Positions 36,017 to 44,797 are shown, numbered from the stretch's first letter. The stretch is DNA of 64,000 bases from WRGA01 sp031553395 (GCA_031553395.1 JAVBLR010000009.1:1-64000), one strand, 5' to 3'. Program-made: numbers and translations. Notes: generated by a model not told the origin, from the letters alone.

Positions 36017-36269
36017 TAAGTACATGACAAAAATTACCAACAAAGGCTTGAAAAGTCTGATTTTCATAACCGTAGGTCAACGACCTACGGAAAAACACTG
36101 TGAGCAATTATTGCCTGTAAGGCAAGACCAAAAAAAACATATCTTGCCTTACAGGCAATAGCTACCGTTAGTTGCCAATCCGCAAGTTGCGCTTCGCTTA
36201 CATGCGGTTATGAAAATATTGCCTTTCAGGCATAAAATAAGGAATATCCAAATTTTTGTCATGTACTTA
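36017..36269. mobile_element. MITE-like palindromic element with 19-bp terminal inverted repeats
   Basis: The ends are perfect inverted repeats of 19 bp, TAAGTACATGACAAAAATT at 36017-36035 and its complement at 36251-36269. The flanks are perfect 11-bp direct repeats GTATTTAAGTT at 36006-36016 and 36270-36280, consistent with a target duplication. The interior has nested dyads: 13-bp arms at 36060-36072 and 36205-36217, a perfect palindrome at 36070-36090, and 19-bp arms at 36109-36127 and 36142-36160. No protein is encoded. Target duplications of 10-13 bp are known for IS4-group transposases, so an IS4-like helper is one possibility. Confidence 0.8.
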
Positions 36270-36376
36270 GTATTTAAGTTTTCATGAATATCCGTTATTT
36301 CATCTGGGTATATTGGGCAATAAATCAGATAGTTATCTTTATCTAATAGGCAATTTGTAACTTAGTAAAGTTTATA

Positions 36377-37654
36377 TTACTTCGTCGACCTGATTATCAA
36401 CCTCAATGGTTGATCATAAGTTATATAATTCCAAACCCAATCCCAAAAAACAAATACCTTGTTCTTAACTCCCATAATAAAAAACAGATGGACAAACATC
36501 CAAATGCACCATGCGAAAAATCCTTGGGTTTTGAAATTTTTTAAATCGACAACAGCTTTGTTGCGACCAATAGTCGCCATACTGCCTTTGTCTTTATATG
36601 AAAAGGGTTCTAGGGGTTGATTATTGATAAGCTTAATAAAGTTTTTCGCTAATAATCTTGCTTGTTGTATGCCTACTTGTGCCAATTGCGGATGCCCGTT
36701 GGAAAAAGCTTCTTCCGTTTGAAGGCAGATATCACCTATTGCAAAAACATTGTTGTTAGTTTCAACCTGAACCTGATTGAAAGAATTTACTTTTATACGT
36801 CTACCCCGGCCTATTAATTCTGGATTAATGCCTTCTATTGAATTGGCAATAATACCACTTGCCCAAATTAATGTTTCGGCAGGGACTTCTTCTCCGTCGG
36901 ATAAAATTACTTTTCCATCTACATAATCCTTAACCAAGGCATTGAGCCTGACATTTACTCCTAAATGTTTTAAAAATTCCAATGATTTTTCGGAGGATTC
37001 TTTCGACATACTTGCCAATAATTTATCAGCTCCTTCAAAAAGATAAATCTGCATCAAATCGAAATTGATTTCGGGATAATCTTTTGGCAAAATATAGCGT
37101 TTCATTTCGGCTAATGCACCCGAAATTTCCACACCGGTAGGACCACCGCCTACAACTACTATATTTAATAATAACTTTCGTTCGGCATCGGTATTTGCCA
37201 ATAATGCGTTTTCAAAATTACGAAGAATTGTATTGCGTAGCCCTAATGCTTCATTAACCGATTTCATTGGCATGGCATTATTTTTTATATTCTCCATGCC
37301 AAAATAATTCGTATCGGTTCCGCAGGCGATTACCAAATAATCATATTCAATTTCACCAATGGAGCATATTAATCGGTTTTCTTCGGGAATGACTTTGGTT
37401 ACTTCTGTCATTCGGAAATGGAAGTCTTTTTTATTACGAAATACTTTTCTGAAAGGAAAAGAAATGGCACTTGGTTCTAATCCTGATGAAGCAACCTGAT
37501 ACAAAAGCGGTTGAAATTGTTGGTAGTTATTCTTATCCAACAAAACAATTTGAAATAATTTGTCGCTCAAACGTTGTGCTAATTCAAGTCCTGCAAATCC
37601 ACCACCGATAATGACGATGCGCTTTTTTTCGGATGATACTTCGGGGAGTCCCAT
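36377..37654 (-). CDS. ndh: Type II NADH dehydrogenase
   Basis: Ndh-2 passes electrons from NADH to the quinone pool without pumping protons. The FAD-binding motif RIVIIGGGFAGLELAQRL starts near residue 12, and a second Rossmann motif for NADH, IVVVGGGPTGVEISGALAEM, lies near residue 164. The segment NNVFAIGDIC (about 307) contacts FAD, and AQVGIQQARLLAKN is the family quinone-side motif. The C-terminus (about 378-420) has hydrophobic, Trp-rich helices that attach it to the inner membrane. The length of 425 aa is normal. A short GGGCAGAC hairpin separates it from argF' upstream. Confidence 0.93.
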   Translation of the reverse strand: MGLPEVSSEKKRIVIIGGGFAGLELAQRLSDKLFQIVLLDKNNYQQFQPLLYQVASSGLEPSAISFPFRKVFRNKKDFHFRMTEVTKVIPEENRLICSIGEIEYDYLVIACGTDTNYFGMENIKNNAMPMKSVNEALGLRNTILRNFENALLANTDAERKLLLNIVVVGGGPTGVEISGALAEMKRYILPKDYPEINFDLMQIYLFEGADKLLASMSKESSEKSLEFLKHLGVNVRLNALVKDYVDGKVILSDGEEVPAETLIWASGIIANSIEGINPELIGRGRRIKVNSFNQVQVETNNNVFAIGDICLQTEEAFSNGHPQLAQVGIQQARLLAKNFIKLINNQPLEPFSYKDKGSMATIGRNKAVVDLKNFKTQGFFAWCIWMFVHLFFIMGVKNKVFVFWDWVWNYITYDQPLRLIIRSTK

Positions 37655-37675
37655 GATTTTTGCAATTTATAAAAA

Positions 37676-37697
37676 GGGCAGACACGCGGGTCTGCCC
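37676..37697. repeat. Short GC-rich hairpin between argF' and ndh
   Basis: The perfect 8-bp stem GGGCAGAC with GTCTGCCC lies in the 49-bp gap between two minus-strand genes. It resembles dispersed REP-like hairpins and has no T-run, so a terminator role is unlikely. Confidence 0.6.
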
Positions 37698-37703
37698 CTA
37701 CGG

Positions 37704-38657
37704 TTACAAACCTTCCAATATTTTTTTCAATACTACTTGTGCTGATATTTCGCGATTAGCAGCTTCGGGAATTACAATAGATTGCGGACTTTCAATTACA
37801 TCATCGCTAACTATCATGTTGCGGCGAACGGGAAGACAGTGCATAAAATAAGCATTATTTGTCAACGCCATCTTTTCCGTGTCGACTGTCCAGGATGTAT
37901 CCATACTTATTATTTTTCCGTAATTATTGCCTGAATAAGCTGCCCAGTTTTTTGCATAAATAAAATCAGCGCCCTCGAAAGCCTTGCGTTGGTTGTATTC
38001 AACGTTAGCCTTCCCAACAAATTGAGGAGCCAACTCATAGCCTTCGGGATGAGTTATAACAAACTCATAGTCGGTTTCGTTCATCCATTCGGCAAAAGAA
38101 TTAGGAACGGCTTGAGGGAGTGATTTTGGATGAGGTGCCCAAGTAAGTACCACTTTGGGTTTATCTTTTTTCTTATATTCTTCGATCGTAATCAAATCGG
38201 CAAAACTTTGCAACGGATGACGGGTTGCGGCTTCCATACTGAAAACTGGACGTCCGGACAAATCGATAAACTGATTAATGATTTTTTCGCTGTAATCCTC
38301 TTCTCTATTTTCGAAACGGGCAAAAGCACGTACACCGATAACATCGCAATAACAGCCCATTACGGGAATTGCTTCCAGAATATGTTCGGGTTTATCGCCA
38401 TCCATTACCACGCCGCGTTCGGTTTCGAGCTTCCAGGCTCCTTGATTGATGTCCAAAACCATTACATTCATCCCCAGATTCATTGCCGCTTTTTGTGTAC
38501 TCAGGCGGGTACGTAAACTGGAGTTGAAGAAAATCATCATCAAGGTTTTGTTTTTACCTAAATGACTGTATTTGAATCTATCTGATTTTATTTCGGCAGC
38601 TTCCTGCAAAGCCGATTTTAGATTGCCTAAATCATGAATATTTGTGAAATGACGCAT
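37704..38657 (-). CDS. argF': N-succinylornithine carbamoyltransferase
   Basis: The enzyme carbamoylates N-succinyl-L-ornithine in the modified arginine pathway found in Bacteroides. The carbamoyl phosphate motif is NSSLRTRLS (45-53), and HCLPVRR lies near the C-terminus. Pro90, in GDKPEH, is the known specificity residue that marks succinylornithine enzymes, whereas acetylornithine enzymes have Glu at that position. The 317-aa length agrees with the Bacteroides fragilis enzyme. It precedes ndh on the same strand with a 49-bp gap. Other arg genes are not in the window. Confidence 0.92.
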   Translation of the reverse strand: MRHFTNIHDLGNLKSALQEAAEIKSDRFKYSHLGKNKTLMMIFFNSSLRTRLSTQKAAMNLGMNVMVLDINQGAWKLETERGVVMDGDKPEHILEAIPVMGCYCDVIGVRAFARFENREEDYSEKIINQFIDLSGRPVFSMEAATRHPLQSFADLITIEEYKKKDKPKVVLTWAPHPKSLPQAVPNSFAEWMNETDYEFVITHPEGYELAPQFVGKANVEYNQRKAFEGADFIYAKNWAAYSGNNYGKIISMDTSWTVDTEKMALTNNAYFMHCLPVRRNMIVSDDVIESPQSIVIPEAANREISAQVVLKKILEGL

Positions 38658-38803
38658 TATTTAATTAAGAATTAAAAGTTAAAAATTAAGAATTTGAAGA
38701 AAGTAAATTGTGAAATGCAAAGGTAGTGCTTTTTTGTTTTAGAATTAGGTTAAAATTTTAAATGAGATTTGCGAATGTTCTAATGAAAATTATATCTAAT
38801 TTG

Positions 38804-38838
38804 TTGGCACATTGGCATATTAATCAATTGGCACATTT
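38804..38838. repeat. GGCACATTGG palindromic repeat, copy 2
   Basis: The words TTGGCACATTGGCATATTA and AATTGGCACATT repeat the right arm found at 10164-10198. It overlaps the end of the YgjP-like gene. Confidence 0.75.
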
Positions 38839-39532
38839 AAATACTTGTCTTGTATTTTTTCAATTCAGCTCTCAATATTTGTGATTTGTTTGCGGTTACG
38901 GCATTCATTTGTTGCCAGAATTTCGGACTATGATTCATTTCTACCGTATGACATAATTCATGTAATAAAACATAATCAATCAAATGATTGGGTAACAACA
39001 TCAAATAAAAAGAAAGATTTATGTCTTTTCTGCCCGAACAGCTTCCCCAACGAGTTTTACTGCTATTTATCTTTACATTGTTAAATCCAAAATTATATTG
39101 TTTTGCCAAATTGGTTAATCGCTGAGGCAAAATGCGCTTGGCTTCTACACGTAACATCCGTTCGATTCCCGAACGTAGCAATATTTGAACTTGAGATTGA
39201 GAAAAATCAGTATCCTTAGGGCAAGCAATGTGTAAGATTTCATCTTTACGGGAAAAATAGAAATTTGCCCTTTCTGTACGGAAAATATTTACCGAAAACG
39301 TATTTGTTTGAAGATGGGTATTTTCATCGAATGAGATTGATTCAGGAGCTAATTCCCTTTTTTTGACTAATTTATCCCGTAGTTTTTCGAGTGCAACCAA
39401 TGCGTCTTTTTTTGTCGCCCAAGGAGGAATGGTAATCAAAATGCCATCAGCCTGTGTTCTGAAAATAATATTTTTCGCCCTGTCATTTATGCGAAAAGTG
39501 ATTTGCCCCAATTCTTTATCGAAATATTCCAT
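38837..39532 (-). CDS. YgjP-like metallopeptidase (DUF45/M48-like)
   Basis: The 231-aa protein has the zinc site H191-E192-x-x-H195 (HELCH) with H201 in MNHSPKFW as the likely third ligand. The upstream signature SSKTRWGSCSGRKDINLSFYLMLLP is diagnostic of the YgjP/DUF45 family. No signal peptide is present, so it is cytosolic. Family members are often linked to restriction-modification loci or stand alone; the biological role is not established. The start at 39532 (MEYFDKEL) is chosen over a Met four codons upstream, with low certainty between them. Confidence 0.85.
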   Translation of the reverse strand: MEYFDKELGQITFRINDRAKNIIFRTQADGILITIPPWATKKDALVALEKLRDKLVKKRELAPESISFDENTHLQTNTFSVNIFRTERANFYFSRKDEILHIACPKDTDFSQSQVQILLRSGIERMLRVEAKRILPQRLTNLAKQYNFGFNNVKINSSKTRWGSCSGRKDINLSFYLMLLPNHLIDYVLLHELCHTVEMNHSPKFWQQMNAVTANKSQILRAELKKYKTSI

Positions 39533-39655
39533 AATAAAGTGCAAAGGTAGAGATTAATGTGGATTCATTATTCATCGTCAGTTTTTGTTATTTGTAGAAT
39601 ATTTGAAATAATATAAATTAATTTTTTGACGATTTAGATGGGGTAATAAAAAACA

Positions 39656-39693
39656 AACCGGTTATTCATAAAGTATTTTACAAATAACCGGTT
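39656..39693 (-). terminator. Terminator of the GH28 gene
   Basis: A perfect 11-bp stem AACCGGTTATT with AATAACCGGTT has T-rich flanks on the minus strand, 22 bp after the stop codon at 39716. Confidence 0.88.
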
Positions 39694-39715
39694 CCCTTTT
39701 TTAGTTTCGACTGAA

Positions 39716-41113
39716 TTACTTCACTAATTCTCCATTAATATATAAATTCTTAAATGTTATATCTTTTGCTCCTGTGATTTTACTGGCTCCTTTGGAAATA
39801 TTGTTGAAATGACAATCTTCCACGCTGACGTTATATACATTTTCAGAATCGTCTAACCCCCTGATATATACCCCCAAATCACTTTTCTCACAAGTAATGT
39901 TTTTAAGATGTATATTGCGAACGGTAGGAATAAATCCGCGTTTGCAATTTTCACGGTTTTCGTATTGAAGATCGATATGTAAAACGGCTTCTTTGCATTG
40001 TCCGACTGTTATATTGCGGACAAATACATTTTCAATCACACCACCACGGCAAGTGCTTGTTTTGATACGAATTACACGGTCAAGTTGAGGACTATCCATT
40101 TGGCAGTCTTCAACATATAAATTGCGATAACCTCCCGATATTTCACTTCCTACAACAACGCCTCCGTGACCGTTTTTCATTTGACAATTGCGGACAATAA
40201 TATTTTCACTTGGAATATCCCATTTACGGCCATCCTCGTTACGTCCGGATTTTATGGCGATGCAATCATCACCTGTATCAAACATGCAGTTTTCAATCAA
40301 TACATTTTTACATGATTCCGGATCACAACCATCGCCGTTTGGCCCACGATTGAAGATTTGCACCCCTTTTACAGTCAGACTTTCGCAAAATAACGGATGA
40401 ATAACCCAAAAAGGAGAATTTAATAATGTAACATCTTCAATTAATACGGTATTGCACGAATGAAAATTAATCATCTGAGGGCGTAATCCGTCTTCCGGTG
40501 TCATTTTGCGCTTATATACAGGAGTTGATGTTTCTCCATATTGTAACAATTTTTCACGGCCACCGTTTCGTTGTGCAACCATTCCTTCTTTCCAACCATA
40601 TCTCGGAGCGCCGCACATCGACCACCATGTTTCGTTGGAACCTTGTCCGTCGATAGTTCCTTTGCCGGTGATAGCAATATTTGTTTCACCGTAAGCGTAA
40701 ATCAGTGGATGTGCATTATAGCAATCGATACCTTCCCAACGAGTAAGCACAGCCGGAAAATACAAGCTTTGATCGGTGCTAAATTTCAATGTGGCTCCTT
40801 CTTCTATATGCAGGTTTACATTGCTTTTCAACGTGATAGGTCCGGTATGAAAAATCCCTTTAGGAACAATTACCGTGCCTCCACCATTTAAACAACATGT
40901 TACAATTGCCTGATTAATTGCATCGTGACAAAGATTCACTTCGTCGTTTGGTTTTGCTCCAAAATCTGTGATGTTGTAGGTCGTCTTTGGGAATGATGTT
41001 TTTTTGATTTGTTTTTCAATTTTGGACGCATCTTTGAATGCTTCATCAATTGGATTGGCGTAAAGGGAAAAAGTCATTAAAACAAGAGAAATGACACTGA
41101 GAATTTTTTTCAT
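39716..41113 (-). CDS. Glycoside hydrolase family 28 (polygalacturonase-like)
   Basis: The exported 465-aa enzyme is a right-handed beta-helix glycosidase of family GH28, acting on pectin-type polysaccharides such as (rhamno)galacturonan. The signal peptide is MKKILSVISLVLMTFSLYA. The catalytic set is present: N259-G-D261 in RGPNGDGCDPES, D282 and D283 in DTGDDCIAIKSG, H316 in NGHGGVVVGSE, and the RIKT motif near residue 347. The exact substrate (homogalacturonan, rhamnogalacturonan or xylogalacturonan) cannot be told. No polysaccharide-utilisation SusC/SusD pair is adjacent, so it is an isolated CAZyme. Together with the fucose operon it indicates use of plant or mucus glycans. Confidence 0.93.
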   Translation of the reverse strand: MKKILSVISLVLMTFSLYANPIDEAFKDASKIEKQIKKTSFPKTTYNITDFGAKPNDEVNLCHDAINQAIVTCCLNGGGTVIVPKGIFHTGPITLKSNVNLHIEEGATLKFSTDQSLYFPAVLTRWEGIDCYNAHPLIYAYGETNIAITGKGTIDGQGSNETWWSMCGAPRYGWKEGMVAQRNGGREKLLQYGETSTPVYKRKMTPEDGLRPQMINFHSCNTVLIEDVTLLNSPFWVIHPLFCESLTVKGVQIFNRGPNGDGCDPESCKNVLIENCMFDTGDDCIAIKSGRNEDGRKWDIPSENIIVRNCQMKNGHGGVVVGSEISGGYRNLYVEDCQMDSPQLDRVIRIKTSTCRGGVIENVFVRNITVGQCKEAVLHIDLQYENRENCKRGFIPTVRNIHLKNITCEKSDLGVYIRGLDDSENVYNVSVEDCHFNNISKGASKITGAKDITFKNLYINGELVK

Positions 41114-41174
41114 TTTTGTTGCTTTTGTGTTTTTATTGTATTTGAAAAATATCGAATCAAATTGTAAACCTTGT

Positions 41175-41182
41175 CAAAGGTA
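41175..41182 (-). promoter_or_regulatory. -7 element upstream of the GH28 gene
   Basis: On the minus strand the sequence reads TACCTTTG, matching TAnnTTTG, 62 bp before the start codon. Confidence 0.45.
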
Positions 41183-41477
41183 TTTTATTTTGACCTAAAT
41201 ACCTAAATACCGTGTGTTTTTTATCCTTTCTCTTTTTTTTATATGATTTTTTTAAGAAGCAGTATATTTTTATTTGTTGTACCATATCTTTTTGTGGCAA
41301 ATTGCTTCTGTAGATTGAATTTTGAAGTTGTATTGAAGTTTTTATTCTTGATTGAAAAATGTGATTATATCTATTGAATCTTTATTGTAGTTAGTAATGC
41401 CGTTTTATATATATGAAATGCATTTATTTTAAAATTAGTTAAAAATATTTTTATTGTAATAAATTTAATCAATTAGT

Positions 41478-41506
41478 TTTGTGTTTAAATATTTTGTATA
41501 TTTTTG
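41478..41506 (+). promoter_or_regulatory. Promoter-like pair far upstream of the XRE regulator
   Basis: TTTG at 41478-41481, a 17-bp spacer and TATTTTTG at 41499-41506 match the Bacteroidetes pattern. The regulator starts 334 bp downstream, so either the leader is long or another promoter is used. The remainder of 41114-41840 is extremely AT-rich and shows no gene. Confidence 0.4.
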
Positions 41507-41840
41507 CATCAAATTAATTTAAATAATAGTATAATAATTGTATTTAAATAATTTAACTGTCAGTTTAATTATTTGAATAAAAATAATATATTGTACTCAT
41601 GGTTTAATTTGTATGTTTCTCTAATTTATACATTATTGCCTATTTTTATTAGTATATTTAATGTTTTTTTAAGAATGTGGTTTTATTAGATAACTATGTA
41701 AATAATAAAATGTTTTTATATATTTTAAATATTTATCTTATTGATTAGTTGTATTTTTATATTTTTTGAAAATTATTTTTATTATGCTAAGTTGTTTGTA
41801 TTTATAATTAATTGATGTTAATAATTTAATCTTTAATAAA

Positions 41841-42269
41841 ATGAAACAGAAAAAATTATCTGCATTTATGAGATGTCTGAGAGTCCAAAAAGGGTTGAGC
41901 CAAGAAAACATGGCCTATGATTTGGATATTTCTATTACAGCATATTCAAAGATAGAAAGAGGCTTGGTAAATATTACGTTAGCGCGATTGGATCAAATAG
42001 CAAATAGTTTAAATGTTTCGTTAATAAAAATGGTGAGTTATTACACTGATGATGCTGATAATATAGATACTGTAAGTGATATTTCGACATATGAGTCATC
42101 TACGGATTATGACAAATCTGCAATTCATTTTTTTCAAACAAAGGTTTTAGATTTAGAAGAAGAAACATGTTGCTTGAAAGGAAGGTTAAAATATTTGGAA
42201 AATATTATGCAAAATTTAACGGAGAATACGGTTATTGAAGTAAATGGTAGAGATAAGAATTGTATATAA
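41841..42269 (+). CDS. XRE-family helix-turn-helix regulator
   Basis: The 142-aa protein has an N-terminal Cro/C1-type HTH (about residues 7-62: LRVQKGLSQENMAYDLDISITAYSKIERGLVNITLARLDQIANSLNVS). The acidic linker is followed by a C-terminal helix (about 95-130, HFFQTKVLDLEEETCCLKGRL...) that could form a coiled-coil dimer. The target genes are unknown. It is preceded by about 730 bp of gene-free AT-rich DNA and followed by a bidirectional terminator. No toxin partner is visible beside it, so it is not an obvious antitoxin. Confidence 0.85.
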   Translation: MKQKKLSAFMRCLRVQKGLSQENMAYDLDISITAYSKIERGLVNITLARLDQIANSLNVSLIKMVSYYTDDADNIDTVSDISTYESSTDYDKSAIHFFQTKVLDLEEETCCLKGRLKYLENIMQNLTENTVIEVNGRDKNCI

Positions 42270-42308
42270 TATAGATTTACACTTTTTGAAGGATATACAT
42301 TCATATTA

Positions 42309-42356
42309 AAAAAACAAAGAGACTTCTTTTTTGAAAGATTAGCCTCTTTGTTTTTT
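42309..42356. terminator. Bidirectional terminator after the XRE regulator
   Basis: AAAAAACAAAGAG pairs perfectly with CTCTTTGTTTTTT between two convergent genes. Confidence 0.88.
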
Positions 42357-42403
42357 AATGATTTGTATGTTTACAGAATCGTTAGATGTTGCTTTTACTT
42401 TTT

Positions 42404-42691
42404 TTACTCATTTTCTTCGAAAGCCTCCTCAGTGAGTAGAATGCCATGTTCTTTCAATATACTTTTGGCTTTTTCTAATATAAGAGTGTCGTCCAACATT
42501 ACAATGCCACCATCAGGACCCGGTTCAATATGGATACCACAACTTTTGCCTTCCTTATAATTTGCGCCGCCAAAATAATTACGAACTGTTTCTACACTAA
42601 CGCCTAGTTCATCAGCAATTCTGTGAGTGCTTCCATCAGGTAAATTGTCTTTGATTCTACGAAGCTCGTTGAATGTTATTGTTTTAGACAT
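42404..42691 (-). CDS. Small HTH DNA-binding protein
   Basis: The 95-aa protein begins with an HTH-like region (TFNELRRIKDNLPDGSTHRIADELGVSVETVRNYFGG, about 5-42) resembling the DNA-binding part of LacI or RecX-like small regulators. A short strand-rich part (GIHIEPGPDGGIVMLDD) and a helix (TLILEKAKSILKEHGIL) follow. Proteins of this shape are common and conserved in Bacteroidetes as hypothetical DNA-binding proteins, with no established target. It appears monocistronic. Confidence 0.75.
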   Translation of the reverse strand: MSKTITFNELRRIKDNLPDGSTHRIADELGVSVETVRNYFGGANYKEGKSCGIHIEPGPDGGIVMLDDTLILEKAKSILKEHGILLTEEAFEENE

Positions 42692-42817
42692 AGTAAATTT
42701 ATTTTTTGATTAAGAAATTAATAATATATGATTAAAATCTGCAATAAACATACGCATAATAATATTCAAAACAAATTTTTTTGGCTATTTTTTTGCTAAA
42801 AATCTTAAATTCCGATT

Positions 42818-43333
42818 TTATCGTATGATGGATATTGTTTTTTTCATAATATAATCGTTCATAAAAAAACCGTTACCTATATCAAAGTCACCTTCCCTAT
42901 CGATGTTAAAGTCTGATTTTTTATAAAAATCGACAGCGTCATTCATCCTGTTTACATTTAATTCGAGAAATGACGGGTTTACTGTGGCATATTCGATTAC
43001 ATGTAGTTCTGCTTTATTAATTAATAACGATCCAAATCCTTTTCCTTGTTGAGTGGGTAATATGTATATTTTTTGCAAATGAAAAGTGGTTTCATTTTCT
43101 TTTTCTATTGATAGATAACCAGACGGAACTTCTTCTTCGTTATATAGTATATAATAGATGTGTCCTTCTTCTATTTGTGCATTAAGGGAGGGAAGGGAAT
43201 ACATTTGTTCAAACATATATTCCAATTGTTCTTCGGATAGGATATTTTTGTAGGTTGGAGCCCAAACTTGTGCTGCCATATTTTGAATTAGGCTGCAGTC
43301 GCTTTCGTTTGCCCTACGGATGTATGGATTCAT
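42818..43333 (-). CDS. GNAT-family N-acetyltransferase
   Basis: This 171-aa protein has the GNAT fold: an N-terminal part PYIRRANESDCSLIQNMAAQVW, the substrate strands YILYNEEEVPSGYLSIEKE, and the acetyl-CoA pyrophosphate loop LPTQQGKGFGSLLINKAE (the QxxGxG/A motif), followed by LELNVNRMNDAVDFYKKSDF. The layout resembles acetyltransferases acting on small amines or amino acids, but the substrate is unknown. Starts at 43345 (MITNMNPY) and 43333 are both possible. It has no clear operon partner. Confidence 0.88.
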   Translation of the reverse strand: MNPYIRRANESDCSLIQNMAAQVWAPTYKNILSEEQLEYMFEQMYSLPSLNAQIEEGHIYYILYNEEEVPSGYLSIEKENETTFHLQKIYILPTQQGKGFGSLLINKAELHVIEYATVNPSFLELNVNRMNDAVDFYKKSDFNIDREGDFDIGNGFFMNDYIMKKTISIIR

Positions 43334-43390
43334 ATTAGTAATCATTTTTGAATATGAAAAGCAAAAATACTGAACATTATAAAAACAACA

Positions 43391-43433
43391 AAACCTGACT
43401 TTAAAAAAAGTATGTTTTTTAAAGTCAGGCTTT
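43391..43433 (-). terminator. Terminator of the M48 peptidase gene
   Basis: AAACCTGACTTTAAAAAA pairs with TTTTTTAAAGTCAGGCTTT; T-rich flank on the minus strand, 24 bp after the stop codon at 43457. Confidence 0.88.
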
Positions 43434-43456
43434 ACTAGAACATAAATAACTACTAT

Positions 43457-44299
43457 TTATTTTTTCTTAGTAGATGTTGTTTTAGTCGTAGTTACAGGAG
43501 TATCTAATGCTTCTGAATATGGCGTATTTGCTATTTTTTCAAATCCGTCTTTTGTTGCCTTTTCTGCCATTTTTTTAGCACGTTTCGCAGTATCAGGGTG
43601 TGAAGACAATAATTTATCCATAGTACCTGCTGCTGCTCCTGACTCTAATGAGTTTAATTTTTCAAAAGAATAACTCATTGCCCATGGGTTTTTGCCGCAT
43701 CCTTTTAAAAATTCATAACCATAATCGTCGGCAGCACCCTCTTGTTTTTGAGAATAAGTTGAATTAGTTAATGCTTGAGCCAAATCTCCAAATTGAGAAT
43801 CAGTAAGAGTAGCAGCTTTTCCTCCTTGAGAAGAAACTCCATCTTTTAAAGCAGATGTCAACAACGCAGTTTTAAAAGCATTTTTTATATCATTGTTTTT
43901 TACGTGGCCAATTTCATGTCCAATTATACCCAACAATTCTTCATCAGTCATAATATCCATTAAACCAGCAAAAATACGAACACTACCATCTGCACAAGCA
44001 AAAGCATTTACATCAACAACTAAATATGCTTTAAAATTCAATTTTAACCCATCATAGTTTTCTAATCCGGATGTCAACCGAGTTACTCTCCTTGCATATT
44101 TATCATCTTTACAAACCGGATTATTAGCATCCATCCAGTCAATATATTCTTTTGTATACTGAATAATTTCAGCATCACTTACAGTAACGGCTTTTACGGC
44201 TTTAGATGCAGCATCAATAGCTTTCTGATTGATTTTAAACTGAGCATTAGCACTAGCAATGCACGCAATACATGCAATTAATAAAGTCAACTTTTTCAT
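43457..44299 (-). CDS. M48-family metallopeptidase (exported)
   Basis: The 280-aa exported zinc protease has the signal peptide MKKLTLLIACIACIASANAQ. The zinc motif H128-E129-I-G-H132 (GHEIGHVKNND) is intact, with the third ligand E187 in KQEGAADDYGYEF. The SSHPDTAKRAKKM motif near residue 238 is typical of periplasmic M48B/C proteases such as LoiP and YcaL in E. coli, which act in outer-membrane protein quality control. Such a role here is inferred by analogy. It lies downstream of a tRNA gene on the same strand but has its own -7-like elements (CAAATATA at 44345-44352). Confidence 0.9.
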   Translation of the reverse strand: MKKLTLLIACIACIASANAQFKINQKAIDAASKAVKAVTVSDAEIIQYTKEYIDWMDANNPVCKDDKYARRVTRLTSGLENYDGLKLNFKAYLVVDVNAFACADGSVRIFAGLMDIMTDEELLGIIGHEIGHVKNNDIKNAFKTALLTSALKDGVSSQGGKAATLTDSQFGDLAQALTNSTYSQKQEGAADDYGYEFLKGCGKNPWAMSYSFEKLNSLESGAAAGTMDKLLSSHPDTAKRAKKMAEKATKDGFEKIANTPYSEALDTPVTTTKTTSTKKK

Positions 44300-44521
44300 A
44301 AAATGTTTTTTTGTTTTTAATTACTATTTTTAAAAAAATTTGTACAAATATAGAGAAGAATTGTTGAGATGGCAAAGTTAAGAATTAAGAATTAAGAGTT
44401 AATAATTGTTTACAAATATAGCTAAGATGTTGATTGTGTGTTTATTTATTATGAAATTATTTCGACTTTTGTTTTTAGATAAAAGCAGGATTGAATAAGG
44501 GTAAGAGATTTTGTTAATAGC

Positions 44522-44558
44522 AAAAGCAACCATACATTATCAATATGGTTGCTTTTTT
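44522..44558 (-). terminator. Terminator of tRNA-Gly
   Basis: AAAAGCAACCATA pairs perfectly with TATGGTTGCTTTT; it lies directly downstream of the tRNA on the minus strand. Confidence 0.88.
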
Positions 44559-44564
44559 GTAGTG

Positions 44565-44637
44565 AGCGGAAAACGGGACTCGAACCCGCGACCCTCAGCT
44601 TGGGAAGCTAATGCTCTACCAACTGAGCTATTTCCGC
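44565..44637 (-). tRNA. tRNA-Gly (anticodon CCC)
   Basis: On the minus strand the sequence folds into a standard 73-nt cloverleaf. The acceptor stem is GCGGAAA with TTTCCGC, the D arm starts TAGCTCAGTTGGTAGAGC, and the anticodon stem-loop TTAGC-TTCCCAA-GCTGA places CCC at 44602-44604 (read on the minus strand). The T arm is CGGGTTCGAGTCCCG and the discriminator base is U, as expected for bacterial tRNA-Gly. CCA is not encoded and must be added. It reads GGG codons. It stands alone with its own terminator. Confidence 0.96.
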
Positions 44638-44751
44638 ATTTTCTATGCAAAAATAATTATTTGCCTTTTTTGATTGTAAAATAAATAGTGTATTTTTTCG
44701 AAATTATATTAATTCGACTGAAAATGAAGCACAAAATCTAACCTAATATAT

Positions 44752-44759
44752 TAATTTTG
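44752..44759 (+). promoter_or_regulatory. -7 element upstream of the esterase gene
   Basis: TAATTTTG matches TAnnTTTG, 38 bp before the esterase start. Confidence 0.45.
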
Positions 44760-44797
44760 CAGATTAAGAATCTGTCTCAAATTATTTAAATTGTAAC

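Noticed and set aside
36017..36269. Possible CRISPR-like array
   Set aside because: The repeats are inverted and nested, not regularly spaced direct repeats with unique spacers, and no cas gene is in the window.
38837..39532. YgjP-like peptidase as part of a restriction-modification system
   Set aside because: Members of this family can sit in such loci, but no methylase, nuclease or helicase gene is near it here.
41841..42691. The XRE regulator and the small HTH protein as a toxin-antitoxin pair
   Set aside because: The genes converge across a terminator, both look like DNA-binding proteins, and neither shows a toxin fold.
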